Part shown: positions 19,289-27,843 of the stretch, one piece after another
Numbering within the stretch: the first letter of the stretch is position 1
How the letters are laid out: every line of letters starts with the position of its first letter
Source of the DNA: Bacteroidaceae bacterium
Lineage (GTDB): Bacteria; Bacteroidota; Bacteroidia; Bacteroidales; Bacteroidaceae
Length of the DNA: 64,000 nt
Assembly (NCBI GenBank): GCA_017442185.1
Contig: JAFSAT010000018.1
Coordinates: forward strand, 1-64,000
Direction: 5' to 3'
Translations under genes and position numbers: made by a program
Notes under the pieces: generated by a model
Told to the model about the DNA's origin: nothing
What the model saw: the letters and a program-made list of their open reading frames with translations, nothing else
The model's database searches: none

Positions 19289-19645
19289 TTAATCAATATC
19301 CGGTATTACGGTAAGTTTGGCGTCTGCCCACAAATGGTCGATGTCGTAGAATGCTCGTACATCGGGCAGGAATATATGTACCAATATTTCGCCGTAGTCC
19401 ATTGCTACCCACTGTGCGTTTCGCTGTCCGTCTACGGCATAGGGTTTGCGTTTGCATTTATCAATCAGCCCCTCCCACACAGAGTCGGTGATTGCGCTCA
19501 CTTGTGTGGGGGAATTGCCCTCACATATAACGAAATAGTCGCATATAGTGTTTCCTAATCCTGTTAAATCGGCCACTACTATTTTTTTCCCTTTTTTTTC
19601 TTGTATTGCCTCTGTGATATTTTTTATCAGTTCTTCGCTGCTCAT
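19289..19645 (-). CDS. rsfS: Ribosome silencing factor RsfS (YbeB/Iojap)
   Basis: This 118-residue protein binds uL14 on the large subunit and blocks subunit joining when nutrients are short. Family blocks are KIVVADLTGLGNTICDYFVICEG, of which DYFVICEG is most diagnostic, and later AQWVAMDYGEILVHIF. It leads the rsfS-ftsH-cdsA unit; a TATCTTCG -7-like box lies about 80 bases upstream. Confidence 0.95.
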   Translation of the reverse strand: MSSEELIKNITEAIQEKKGKKIVVADLTGLGNTICDYFVICEGNSPTQVSAITDSVWEGLIDKCKRKPYAVDGQRNAQWVAMDYGEILVHIFLPDVRAFYDIDHLWADAKLTVIPDID

Positions 19646-19722
19646 GTTTTTCCTTCGGCTTAAAAAACCGTAAATTTTTTATTAGTTTTGTGGATTTATA
19701 TTCTTTGTATCTTATTTTTTTG

Positions 19723-19730
19723 CGAAGATA
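19723..19730 (-). promoter_or_regulatory. Likely -7 box for the rsfS-ftsH-cdsA unit
   Basis: The minus strand reads TATCTTCG, one base from TAnnTTTG, about 77 bases upstream of rsfS. No TTTG is seen at the standard -33 distance. Confidence 0.4.
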
Positions 19731-19803
19731 GGTAGATTTATCATCATTTCGTGTAATAAATAAATCTTTTTTCAGTTTTTTATGAAAAAAAATATTGAAA
19801 TTG

Positions 19804-19833
19804 TTTGTGCCTAAAAAAAATGTAGTATCTTTG
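19804..19833 (+). promoter_or_regulatory. Promoter of tRNA-Gln
   Basis: TTTG (19804-19807), 18 bases and TATCTTTG (19826-19833): an exact -7 box with spacing one or two bases shorter than typical. The expected transcription start falls about ten bases before the tRNA. Confidence 0.65.
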
Positions 19834-19849
19834 CATCGCATTTGAGAAT

Positions 19850-19920
19850 TGGGCGATGGTGTAATGGTAACACTACAGATTCTGGTCCTGTCATTCAAGG
19901 TTCGAGTCCTTGTCGCCCAA
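19850..19920 (+). tRNA. tRNA-Gln (anticodon CTG)
   Basis: The cloverleaf folds completely: acceptor TGGGCGA/TCGCCCA, D stem GTGT/ACAC, anticodon stem 19875-19879 with 19887-19891, loop TTCTGGT with anticodon CTG at 19882-19884, T stem CAAGG/CCTTG with loop TTCGAGT, and discriminator A. The last anticodon-stem pair (31-39) is an A-C mismatch. CCA is not encoded. The gene has its own promoter and terminator. Confidence 0.95.
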
Positions 19921-19922
19921 CT

Positions 19923-19953
19923 AAAAAATCCGGTTCAAAGAACCGGATTTTTT
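19923..19953 (+). terminator. Intrinsic terminator of tRNA-Gln
   Basis: A 14-bp stem (19923-19936 with 19940-19953) has core ATCCGGTTC and loop AAA, followed by a U run. It begins three bases after the tRNA. Confidence 0.9.
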
Positions 19954-20006
19954 TCATGTATAACCTTTTTTATTCAAAAAAGGCTATGTCGCATGGTTAT
20001 TCATCT

Positions 20007-21182
20007 TTATTTTCCGATGGCTTTGCGCAGTTGTTCCATGGCCTGCTCTATGATGCTGCGTGGCGAGCCTACATTCATGCGCATGAATCCCTCTCCGCCT
20101 TGTCCGAACATCTCACCGTCGTTGAGCGCCAGATGTGCTTTGTTTACAAAAAGGTCGACGAGCTGTTCGTGATTAAGTCCTAAGGCTCTGCAATCGAGCC
20201 ATACAAGGAACGATGCTTGCGGACGCAGCGGTGTTATCAGGGGTATCTGTTCGGCGCAATATTTTATCACGTAATCGATGTTTCCTTCGATATATCGCAG
20301 CATGGCCTGACGCCACTCTTCGCCCTCTTCAAATGCGGCTTTGGTGGCTATGGGTGCGAACATTGGTGCCAAATTCATTTCATTTGCATTGAGCCAACCG
20401 AAAAAGCGCTCGCGCAGATTTTCGTTTGGAACTATGGCATACGAACTTACTATTCCGGCTATATTGAAAGTTTTTGATGGTGCGCCAAAGGTGATGCTGC
20501 ATGCTGCTGCTTCTTTTGATACTGTGGCAAAGGGGGTGTGTCTGTTGTCCCATAGTGCGATATCGCAATGTATCTCGTCGGAGACCACTATTATCCCTCT
20601 TTTGTGGCAAAAGTCGGCAAGGCGTACAAGGGTGTCGCAGTCCCACACTATGCCGCCGGGATTGTGTGGGTTTGAGAGCAGAAGCATGCGGCACTTGTCA
20701 TCGGCAACGGCTGCCAGATTGTCAAAGTCCATGCTGTATGTGCCGTCGGTATTGTGTATGAGCGGGTTGTATACCACGGTGCGGCCATTCTCCTCTGTTG
20801 TCATCCTGAAGGGGTGGTACACAGGTGGTTGAATGATTACTTTCTCGTCTTTTTCCACAAACACATTTATTGCCATTCCTATGCCGCGTACTATTCCCGG
20901 AATAAAAGTGTACCACTCTTCGTTTGTCTTCCAATTGTGATGTGTCTCTATCCAGTGTGCGATACTTTGCCAATATCCCGGTGGCAGGGTGGTGTAGCCG
21001 AAAATGGGGTGTTCGAGGCGTTTTCTTAGTGCTTCTGTTACGCAGGGGGGTGTGTCGAAATCCATGTCTGCAACCCAAAGAGGAAGCAGGTCGGTACGTC
21101 CGAACAGCTCTTGCATCATCTCTGTTTTTACGGCATTTGTGTTGCTGCGGTCTCTTATTTTGTCGAAATTGTATTTTGTCAT
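20007..21182 (-). CDS. MalY/PatB-type PLP aminotransferase or C-S lyase
   Basis: This fold-type I PLP enzyme belongs to the MalY/PatB group, which often shows cystathionine beta-lyase activity. The start ATG 21182 (MTKYNFDKIRDR) is typical of the group; an ATG 39 bases upstream adds an unrelated extension that runs into the neighbouring hairpin. Visible motifs are LPLWVADMDF, SNPHNPGG, SDEIHCD (PLP-binding Asp about 202) and the Schiff-base lysine about 237 in SKTFNIAG. It has 391 residues. It is a single gene between the tRNA and the DUF349 gene. Aminotransferase versus C-S lyase activity cannot be decided from sequence. Confidence 0.9.
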   Translation of the reverse strand: MTKYNFDKIRDRSNTNAVKTEMMQELFGRTDLLPLWVADMDFDTPPCVTEALRKRLEHPIFGYTTLPPGYWQSIAHWIETHHNWKTNEEWYTFIPGIVRGIGMAINVFVEKDEKVIIQPPVYHPFRMTTEENGRTVVYNPLIHNTDGTYSMDFDNLAAVADDKCRMLLLSNPHNPGGIVWDCDTLVRLADFCHKRGIIVVSDEIHCDIALWDNRHTPFATVSKEAAACSITFGAPSKTFNIAGIVSSYAIVPNENLRERFFGWLNANEMNLAPMFAPIATKAAFEEGEEWRQAMLRYIEGNIDYVIKYCAEQIPLITPLRPQASFLVWLDCRALGLNHEQLVDLFVNKAHLALNDGEMFGQGGEGFMRMNVGSPRSIIEQAMEQLRKAIGK

Positions 21183-21203
21183 CTGTGTGATTTGTATAAT
21201 AGA

Positions 21204-21237
21204 AAGGTGCGGTTGGTGCAAACACCAACCGCACCTT
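21204..21237. terminator. Terminator downstream of the DUF349 gene
   Basis: A 15-bp GC-rich perfect stem (AAGGTGCGGTTGGTG, 21204-21218, with 21223-21237) and a four-base loop, between the DUF349 stop (21283) and the aminotransferase start. Confidence 0.8.
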
Positions 21238-21282
21238 GGTCGTTGATAATTCCCTGCATAAATATTATGAGGCTTCTCTTGC

Positions 21283-23163
21283 TTATGCCTGTTTCTCCAT
21301 CTCTTCCTCTATAAGATGTATCTTTTTGAGTATCACTTGGGCGTCTGACTTCAGTTTCTCCATTTTCTGACGCATTACATCGAGAAGACTTGCACCTTTT
21401 TTGCTTGATGTGCTTAGGAAACCGAGGTTATTTTCGTATGTGGAGATTTCGGCTTTCATGTTCTCGTATTGGCGTATCAGACGGTCGCGTTCGCGCGACA
21501 GGCTGTTTCCGCTTTTTGCTATATTGTTGCGGAAGTCGGCAAGCTTACGCTCGTTGGCGCTTACGTGCAGGCGTTCATATATGGCGTCTATACTTTCTTT
21601 ATACTCTTTGTATATTTTATCTTTTTCTTTAAAGGGTACAAAGCCTATTGTGTTCCACTCGGCTATGATACTGTTTAGTGTCTTTATCTGTTCGTCCTCG
21701 GGGAGTGCGGCGTCTATCTCTTTTATCTTTGCTATTGCTGCACGCTTCAAACGGAGATTCTCGTGTTCGATGCTGCGTTGCGATGATGTTGCTTTGTTGC
21801 GTCTTTCAAAGAATTCGTCGCAGGCGCTGACGAAGCATTTCCACAGAGCTTCGGAGTGCTTCTGAGGTACGGGGCCAATCTCTTTCCACTCTTTTTGAAG
21901 GCGGGTGAGCTTTTCGGCTGTCTCTTTCCACTCTTCGCTCTCTTTCAACTGTTCGGCTTGTTCGCACAGTGCTTGCTTCTTTTCGAGGTTCTCAGCGAGT
22001 GACGATTTTACATTTTTGAAGAATTCGCTTTTGTTGCGGAAAAATTCGTCGCATGCGTAACGGAAGCGTTCGAATATCTTCAGATTCATTTTTTGCGGGG
22101 CAAATCCTATCTCTTTCCATTGTGCTTGCAAATCGAGCACCTTTTGTGTGGCGTTGTTCCATGCTTGGTAGCCTGTGAGGGTGCTTGGGTCGATGGCCTC
22201 AATTTGCTCGCATATTGCGGTTTTTAGTTCAAGATTCTTTTGCTCGCGCTCTTTTTTGTCCTCGAAGTGCTCTTGGTGGCGACGATTTACTATGGTGGAT
22301 GCTGTTTTGAAGCGTGTCCATATCTCTTCGCGCAGTTCGGGGGCTACGGGGCCTGCTTCGCGAAATTCGCTGTGAAGTTGTTGCAGTTGACGGAATGCGT
22401 CAATCACGTCTGTCGCAGTGGTAAGTGCTTCGGCTTGCTCGCACAGGCGTGTCTTTGTTTCAAGATTCTTCTTGAAGTCGTATTCGCGAAATTCGTGATT
22501 CAACTTAAGAACGTCGTAGAACTGTTCCACATACTGTTGGTATTGTTTCCAAAGTGGTGTTACTTTATCTTGTGGAATGTTCTTTATCTCTTTCCAACGA
22601 TTTTGCACGGTGCGGAAGGCGTTTACATCGGGTGACTCTTGCCCTGCGCTTTCTACCAGCTTCTTAAGTTCGTCGAGCATGGTTAGCTTTGTCTCGTAAT
22701 TGGCTTGCATCTCCTCTTCTTGTGCCTTCAGCCATGCGGTGCGTTTCTCTTTTATCTGGTTCATGGCAGCTTTGAAAGGCTCTTCAAGTTCGTCGGGCTT
22801 GGGAATAAAGAGGTTTTCTTCGCCACCCTCTGCCACGAATGTCTTGCGCTCTGCATCAATCTCTATTGTACGTAATTTGTAGAATTGCACTTTCAAGGCC
22901 TCGGCTTCGGCTTTGCAGTTGAGTACATCGTCGCCTGCTGCAATCTCTTGTATGCGTTCGATGATTTCCTGACGGGTGGCCGGTTTTGAGCCTGCGTTTG
23001 CACTCTCCTCGTCTTTGACGGGGAATTCTACTGTTGTCTCCTCAACAGGTTCATTGCTAAGCTCTGCTGTTAACTTTGTTGTAGCGGCATTGACAGCCTG
23101 TTCAGGGTTACTCGCGATGTTCGACTCCTCGGGTCGCACATTCGTTTTGTTTGTTTCACTCAT
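21283..23163 (-). CDS. DUF349 repeat coiled-coil protein
   Basis: This 626-residue, highly charged and helical cytoplasmic protein consists of repeated DUF349 units. At least five copies can be read from the motif W-x-x-I-G/K-x-x-P followed by an aromatic-rich helix: NRWKEIKNIP, EAGPVAP...IW, AQWKEIGFAP, KEWKEIGPVP and AEWNTIGFVP, spaced about 70 residues. The start at 23163 (MSETNKTNV) is preferred; 17 extra codons upstream encode a Cys/Trp tail unlike a real N-terminus. The Glu/Thr-rich first 70 residues look disordered. The cellular role is unknown. Confidence 0.88.
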   Translation of the reverse strand: MSETNKTNVRPEESNIASNPEQAVNAATTKLTAELSNEPVEETTVEFPVKDEESANAGSKPATRQEIIERIQEIAAGDDVLNCKAEAEALKVQFYKLRTIEIDAERKTFVAEGGEENLFIPKPDELEEPFKAAMNQIKEKRTAWLKAQEEEMQANYETKLTMLDELKKLVESAGQESPDVNAFRTVQNRWKEIKNIPQDKVTPLWKQYQQYVEQFYDVLKLNHEFREYDFKKNLETKTRLCEQAEALTTATDVIDAFRQLQQLHSEFREAGPVAPELREEIWTRFKTASTIVNRRHQEHFEDKKEREQKNLELKTAICEQIEAIDPSTLTGYQAWNNATQKVLDLQAQWKEIGFAPQKMNLKIFERFRYACDEFFRNKSEFFKNVKSSLAENLEKKQALCEQAEQLKESEEWKETAEKLTRLQKEWKEIGPVPQKHSEALWKCFVSACDEFFERRNKATSSQRSIEHENLRLKRAAIAKIKEIDAALPEDEQIKTLNSIIAEWNTIGFVPFKEKDKIYKEYKESIDAIYERLHVSANERKLADFRNNIAKSGNSLSRERDRLIRQYENMKAEISTYENNLGFLSTSSKKGASLLDVMRQKMEKLKSDAQVILKKIHLIEEEMEKQA

Positions 23164-23271
23164 CTGCTTTCTTTGTTTTAGGGTTATAATGGGACGCAAA
23201 CACCACGCGCACATGCACTCTGTTGTGTTACCGTGCCTGTGAGCGTAGTTTTATTTTGTCTCATTCTTTTG

Positions 23272-23279
23272 CAAATATA
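23272..23279 (-). promoter_or_regulatory. Likely -7 box of the DUF349 gene
   Basis: The minus strand reads TATATTTG, an exact TAnnTTTG match, about 110 bases upstream of the chosen start. No convincing -33 box is seen. Confidence 0.4.
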
Positions 23280-23355
23280 AGCAACAGTTTCGGTTTTAGT
23301 ATCATTGTATGGCGAAAAGTTGGTATTTTTTTTGATGTTTCTTTCTTAATGGGGC

Positions 23356-24426
23356 TTATGGAGCGCTGTTTAGGTATTCTGTGCACAGTGTGTGCATCAG
23401 CTCTTTTACGCTCATTATTTTATCGCAGCGCCATGCGTTGCTGCCACAGAATGCATAGCCGTTCTGCATGCGTCCTTTGTAGGCATTGTATAAAGCCATC
23501 ATTATGCAATAGGGGCTGTCGGTGACGTTGCAGGTCTTTATGCAGTTGAAAGGGCATTTTCGGGGTTTACACTCGCCCTGTTGCACTTTATTCAGAAAGG
23601 AACCGATGATGGCTCGTCCCGGCAGGCCTACGGGGCTTTGAATTATGCCGATATCTTCTTTGCAAGCATCAACGTATGCTTGCTTGAATTCTTGTGCTGC
23701 ATCACACTCTTTGGTGGCTACAAAGCGTGTACCCATTTGAACGGCATCGGCTCCGAGCGAGAGTATTCGCCGTATATCTTCTCCCGAGAATACTCCTCCA
23801 CCTGCTATTATGGGAATTGTGGTGTTGTGTTCTGTTGCAAAAGATTTAACCTCTTTTATAATCTGAGGCAGAATGGATTCAAGCGAGTACTCTGCATCGT
23901 CTATCTGTTCGCGTTTGTAGCCGAGGTGCCCTCCGGCCATCGGCCCCTCCACGACAATGGCGTCAGGAATATACTTATACTGTTGGTACCATTTTGTGCA
24001 CAAAAGTCGTGCCGCGCGTGCCGACGACACTATGGGGGCTAATTTTGTTCGACTCTCGGGCGTTAGCAGTGAGGGTAGGGTGAGTGGAAGACCTGCACCG
24101 GCAAAAATAATATCAATGCCCTCTTCTATTGCAGTCTTTGCAAGCTCTGTAAAATCGGTGAGCGCCACCATTATGTTGACGCCTATAATACCCTTGGTGC
24201 TCTTCTTGGCTTTTCGTATTTCGTATCGCAGTCCCATAATGTTAGCCTCTTTTACATTTTGAGCAAGGTGGTGATGTATCACTCCCAAACCGGCTGCCGA
24301 TATAACACCTATTCCTCCCTCTTCGGCAACTGCCGATGCAAGACCTGATAATGATACTCCTACTCCCATGCCTCCCTGCACTATAGGTGTAGTTGCTGTA
24401 AGTTCTCCAATTTTAAGTGATTTCAT
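23356..24426 (-). CDS. Nitronate monooxygenase-like FMN oxidoreductase with Cys-rich tail
   Basis: This TIM-barrel flavoprotein belongs to the 2-nitropropane dioxygenase/nitronate monooxygenase superfamily. The FMN-binding blocks are PIVQGGMGVGVS, GVISAAGLG, VEGPMAGGHLG (candidate catalytic His about 167), AGGGVFSGEDI and GADAVQMGTRF. It has 356 residues. The C-terminal part has five cysteines (286, 291, 295, 299, 307), three of them spaced C-x3-C-x3-C, which might bind an iron-sulfur cluster. The true substrate is not known; it could serve a biosynthetic reduction rather than nitronate oxidation. A near-perfect promoter lies about 30 bases upstream. Confidence 0.88.
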   Translation of the reverse strand: MKSLKIGELTATTPIVQGGMGVGVSLSGLASAVAEEGGIGVISAAGLGVIHHHLAQNVKEANIMGLRYEIRKAKKSTKGIIGVNIMVALTDFTELAKTAIEEGIDIIFAGAGLPLTLPSLLTPESRTKLAPIVSSARAARLLCTKWYQQYKYIPDAIVVEGPMAGGHLGYKREQIDDAEYSLESILPQIIKEVKSFATEHNTTIPIIAGGGVFSGEDIRRILSLGADAVQMGTRFVATKECDAAQEFKQAYVDACKEDIGIIQSPVGLPGRAIIGSFLNKVQQGECKPRKCPFNCIKTCNVTDSPYCIMMALYNAYKGRMQNGYAFCGSNAWRCDKIMSVKELMHTLCTEYLNSAP

Positions 24427-24452
24427 ATTCTGTTTTTATTGTTGTTTTATGA

Positions 24453-24484
24453 CAAAATTATAAGTCGCTGTTGCTTGTGTCAAA
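24453..24484 (-). promoter_or_regulatory. Promoter of the nitronate monooxygenase-like gene
   Basis: On the minus strand: TTTG (24481-24484), exactly 20 bases, then TAATTTTG (24453-24460), a full consensus match. The leader would be only about 20 bases. Confidence 0.8.
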
Positions 24485-24636
24485 ATTCAGGTGGCGAGCA
24501 GCTTAAAAAGGGTTGTACTCGCTATTGATGGGCGAAATATCCTTATCAGGGGTGAAACTTGGCTTTCCTTTTTGTTTGTATTGTCTATGCAAAGTGTTAA
24601 ACATTGTGCGTAAATCCTTTTTTATGTTGTGTAAAT

Positions 24637-24667
24637 TTTCGTTACTTAGGATAAAATACTAATTTTG
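24637..24667 (+). promoter_or_regulatory. Promoter of the chitobiase-domain secreted protein
   Basis: TTTC (24637-24640), 19 bases and TAATTTTG (24660-24667). The -7 box is exact and the -33 box has one mismatch. The start codon is at 24711. Confidence 0.6.
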
Positions 24668-24710
24668 CGAGTTGTAAACGACACACAGCAAACCATTTAC
24701 TTTAAATATT

Positions 24711-26789
24711 ATGAAAAAATTATTACTTTCATTCTTTTGTATCTTTGCAATGGCAATGTGTGCAAATGCCGAGACTTATTCTCACGTGTTTGCAGAAGGT
24801 GAACTTGTTGCCGATGGCGGCACAGTGACGCTTAACGGCTTCGATTGGGTCGCTCCCTCAGTCTCCTATGTCGGTTTTGATTCAAACAATGCAAAGGGTG
24901 TGCAGATTGGTCGCAAGGCCGAGGTTGTACCTCTTTACACCCTTACAAGCTCGGCATTTTCTGAGTATGAAATTAAGAGTGTCACGGTTAACAGTTCCGT
25001 TGCAAGCAGTGGTGATGCTGTAATGACCATCAGTGTGGGCGATAAGACATCTGCCGAGTATAAACTGACGGGCTCTTCTGCCGACTATACATTTGCAGCC
25101 GATGGTGCAAAGGGCGACATTGTAATCACCTGGAAAGCCGGACAACGAGCCTATTATGTGAAGTCGATTGTTGTTGAGTATACAATCCCCGCAGGCATGA
25201 TAGAGATTTCCGCTCCCGTGTTCACAACACCCACAGACTCCATATATGCCGATGAGGTTTATGTAGAAGCCAATGCGCCCGAGGCTGTTGTGAGCGAAGG
25301 AAGAACAGTTATCTATTACACAATCGATGGCTCTATGCCTAGCCATTCCGATTATCATAATTCTGATTCTACATCCACAATCCGCAGCGGTTATTCTGTA
25401 ATTTATCAGAAACTTACCGAGAGCGCCACGATAAAGGCCATCACTGTTATTGAGGATGCGAACGACCGCACGGTGATGCTCTATTCGAGTGAGATGAGCG
25501 AAGCATCGTTCATCGTTTCTCCCACAAAACCTTATCTTCCGGTAAAAGAGGTTACATCGGGCAGCAAATATGCGATTTCGGCAGGTGACAGTGTGCTATA
25601 TACTTTGTTGGGAAAAAAACGCTACGGTTATTTGCCGACAGTGGCGGCGTCACTCTCCACAGCCACATATATCGAAACAACGCAATTCAATGGCTTTACA
25701 TTCAGCGCCGTAGAGGGTGGATACACTATTCGTGATGCAGCCGGTTGTTATCTGTTTATGAAAGATGAATATAACAGTTTTAATCTCTCCGACGAGATGC
25801 CTGCCGAGGGTGCTGTGTGGTCGGTAGCTTTCAATGACGATGGTAAGGCGGTGATAAAGAATGTACTCAAAGATAAAACAATATACTATTCGGCGCAGTA
25901 CGACAGCTACGGCTGTTATCCTGCCGATAAGGTTACGGATGAGATGTCTCTACCCACTCTCTATTTGCAGAGAGATTATCCCGAATATAGTATCGACCCT
26001 GCCAACCGTGCCGAAATAGAGATGCTGCAAACCATCACCATTGTCTGCCCGTTGGGTATAAAAGCCTCCGAAGGTTTGACTGCAACCGTGCATGGAATGA
26101 ATATGAAAGTGGCTCAGGCAGATGATAACACCTTGACACTTAGCTTGGACGAGCCTTTGCGTACAAAAAATTCCGAATATGTTACCATTGAACTTCAAGG
26201 CGAGATTTTCTTAGACCCGGCAGGGCTATGTTATCCATTGAAGTGGCAGAACCGCTACAATTTTATCAGCTACACCATCACAGGAACGGTTGATGCTGCC
26301 AAGGTCGAGAAAGTGTCTCCCGAGAATGGTGCCACAATAGATGCCCTCTCATACATCCTATTCACATTCACCTACTATGCCGGTAAGGATGACAATACCA
26401 CCTTGGAGCCTAAGCTCTACAAAGAGGGTAACCCGGATGTGCTCTTCCCCGTAGAATTTACACGCGACAATGAAGAGGGTACAGGTTTTGTTGCCATGCT
26501 CGATGGTGCAATCAGAGTGATTGAGCCTATAACCGAGGCCGGAACTTATATCCTTGAGATACCCGAAGGCTACTTTATTGATGGAAACGGTAAGTCGATG
26601 GAGGCTGTCACACTAAAATATCATGTGACGGGAGAGACTGCAATTGATGCAGTGACCGAGAATATAAATCCTTGGACAGTATTCAGCCTTGATGGTGTAA
26701 AGATTATGGAGACCGGGAATGCCTCACAATTGAATACTCTCTCTAAGGGTATTTATATAATCAACGGTGTAAAGTTTATTGTGAAGTAA
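24711..26789 (+). CDS. Secreted multidomain protein with chitobiase-type domain and C-terminal sorting-like tail
   Basis: This 692-residue exported protein has a signal peptide ending at MCANA (about 20). Residues 20-155 form a beta-rich domain. About 158-265 resemble the chitobiase/beta-hexosaminidase C-terminal domain (YYTIDGSMPS), an accessory module common on glycan enzymes. The rest holds beta-sandwich-like domains with Ig-like repeats (VEKVSPENGATI). The C-terminus reads FSLDGVKI and then SKGIYIINGVKFIVK, a tail shared with another protein here. No glycosidase catalytic motif is visible, so it is more likely a surface binding protein than an enzyme. It has its own promoter and terminators. 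Confidence 0.85.
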   Translation: MKKLLLSFFCIFAMAMCANAETYSHVFAEGELVADGGTVTLNGFDWVAPSVSYVGFDSNNAKGVQIGRKAEVVPLYTLTSSAFSEYEIKSVTVNSSVASSGDAVMTISVGDKTSAEYKLTGSSADYTFAADGAKGDIVITWKAGQRAYYVKSIVVEYTIPAGMIEISAPVFTTPTDSIYADEVYVEANAPEAVVSEGRTVIYYTIDGSMPSHSDYHNSDSTSTIRSGYSVIYQKLTESATIKAITVIEDANDRTVMLYSSEMSEASFIVSPTKPYLPVKEVTSGSKYAISAGDSVLYTLLGKKRYGYLPTVAASLSTATYIETTQFNGFTFSAVEGGYTIRDAAGCYLFMKDEYNSFNLSDEMPAEGAVWSVAFNDDGKAVIKNVLKDKTIYYSAQYDSYGCYPADKVTDEMSLPTLYLQRDYPEYSIDPANRAEIEMLQTITIVCPLGIKASEGLTATVHGMNMKVAQADDNTLTLSLDEPLRTKNSEYVTIELQGEIFLDPAGLCYPLKWQNRYNFISYTITGTVDAAKVEKVSPENGATIDALSYILFTFTYYAGKDDNTTLEPKLYKEGNPDVLFPVEFTRDNEEGTGFVAMLDGAIRVIEPITEAGTYILEIPEGYFIDGNGKSMEAVTLKYHVTGETAIDAVTENINPWTVFSLDGVKIMETGNASQLNTLSKGIYIINGVKFIVK

Positions 26790-26843
26790 TCCATTAGTTT
26801 TTAGGAATTAATTATTCAATAAAGCTCAAACTACGTCTCTTAC

Positions 26844-26887
26844 GGCAGGAGATTTGTCGAAATATAGAATCCGGCAAATCTCCTGCC
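26844..26887. terminator. First hairpin between converging genes
   Basis: A 13-bp perfect stem (GGCAGGAGATTTG 26844-26856 with 26875-26887) and an 18-base loop, followed by an AT-rich run. It lies 55 bases past the stop of the chitobiase-domain protein. Confidence 0.7.
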
Positions 26888-26922
26888 ATTATATTATTTA
26901 TGTAGAAAAATATATGAAATAT

Positions 26923-26966
26923 AAAGCGATGCAACACCTCCTTATCGGATTGATGTGCATCGCTTT
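26923..26966. terminator. Second hairpin between converging genes
   Basis: An 11-bp perfect stem (AAAGCGATGCA 26923-26933 with 26956-26966) with a 22-base loop and U run. It probably serves the thioredoxin-fold gene on the minus strand, whose stop is at 26995. Confidence 0.65.
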
Positions 26967-26994
26967 TTACTGTTTATCTTAGAATTATTATGCC

Positions 26995-27507
26995 TTATTT
27001 GGCTTGAGAGACTCCTGCCTTTATCTTTTCCACAAATTCTTCGGCGTCGAATGTGGCACCTACTTCTTCAAAAATCTTTGTACCATCCGGCTTTAATACA
27101 AGAAAAGTGGGATATATCTTCACATTATATTTTTTACTCGTTTCAATACCGTCACCCGGTTCTTCCATGTCCATGGTTATGCAGATGTAGTTGGCGTTGA
27201 AATAATCACCACAAATTTTCTGTGGGAATATCGTTTTTTGCATTTTCTTACATGGTATGCAACTTTTTATGTAGCAATCCACAAATATCAATTTACCTTG
27301 CTCTTTCGCTTTCTGTGATGCTTGCTCCAAAGTAAGTTCTTGAAAGTTTGTTCCAAATTGTGTGGATGAAGAATCTGTTTGCAGAGTTTGTTGTTCAATC
27401 CTATGTGTGTTCTCTTGATTGCCTTGCGCTTGCTTTTTCTCGGATGCGCCGCATGCACTGATTGTCAGTGCGAGCAGCAGACCGGCGCTCATGAGATTTA
27501 AATTCAT
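26995..27507 (-). CDS. Thioredoxin-fold lipoprotein
   Basis: This 170-residue protein is predicted to be lipid-anchored and to act on disulfides outside the cytoplasm. The lipobox ends at LTISAC (Cys19). A Gln/Ser-rich linker of about 35 residues leads to a thioredoxin-like domain with the redox pair C83-I-P-C86 in SCIPCKK, followed by EVGATFDAEEF near the end. The family is close to DsbD-gamma/thioredoxin_7 proteins. It has its own promoter and is separated by 336 bases from the upstream TlpA gene, so it is not simply part of the SusCD operon. Confidence 0.88.
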   Translation of the reverse strand: MNLNLMSAGLLLALTISACGASEKKQAQGNQENTHRIEQQTLQTDSSSTQFGTNFQELTLEQASQKAKEQGKLIFVDCYIKSCIPCKKMQKTIFPQKICGDYFNANYICITMDMEEPGDGIETSKKYNVKIYPTFLVLKPDGTKIFEEVGATFDAEEFVEKIKAGVSQAK

Positions 27508-27605
27508 CTTTGTCGTTTTTTATTAAAGTCGGTTTTAAAAATTTGCTCTTTTTGACAAACGGTCTGAATATATTCAAGGCTGCTGTCTGAACTTTTGCAT
27601 ATATG

Positions 27606-27638
27606 CAAATTTAGCAAAACTTATTTGAAATAATCAAA
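27606..27638 (-). promoter_or_regulatory. Promoter of the thioredoxin-fold lipoprotein
   Basis: On the minus strand: TTTG (27635-27638), 21 bases, then TAAATTTG (27606-27613), a full consensus match. The predicted leader is about 90 bases. This implies independent expression from the susC-susD-TlpA unit upstream. Confidence 0.7.
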
Positions 27639-27843
27639 TAAAATATCATTTTTTAGAAACTTTTTAACGTGAATGTATTTTAGTTTCTTTTGGATAAAAA
27701 CTGACAGATTTGTTATTATAGAATGTTTATAACAGACAATGCAACAGAGATAAAGATGTTAACAAGTTTTTCTCAAACATTATATAAATGAGAAAAGTGT
27801 AAAACTGTCTCATAAATATATTTAATGAAATGTAAACCGGCTT
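27639..27843. other. AT-rich gap after the TlpA gene
   Basis: No coding frame is credible here. An 8-bp inverted repeat (TTTTCTCA 27768-27775 with TGAGAAAA 27789-27796) about 50 bases past the TlpA stop may end the upstream operon, but it has no GC core. Confidence 0.35.

Noticed and set aside
20754-21029. Small open frames opposite the MalY/PatB gene
   Set aside because: They are antisense to a complete PLP enzyme with all catalytic residues and have no start signals of their own.
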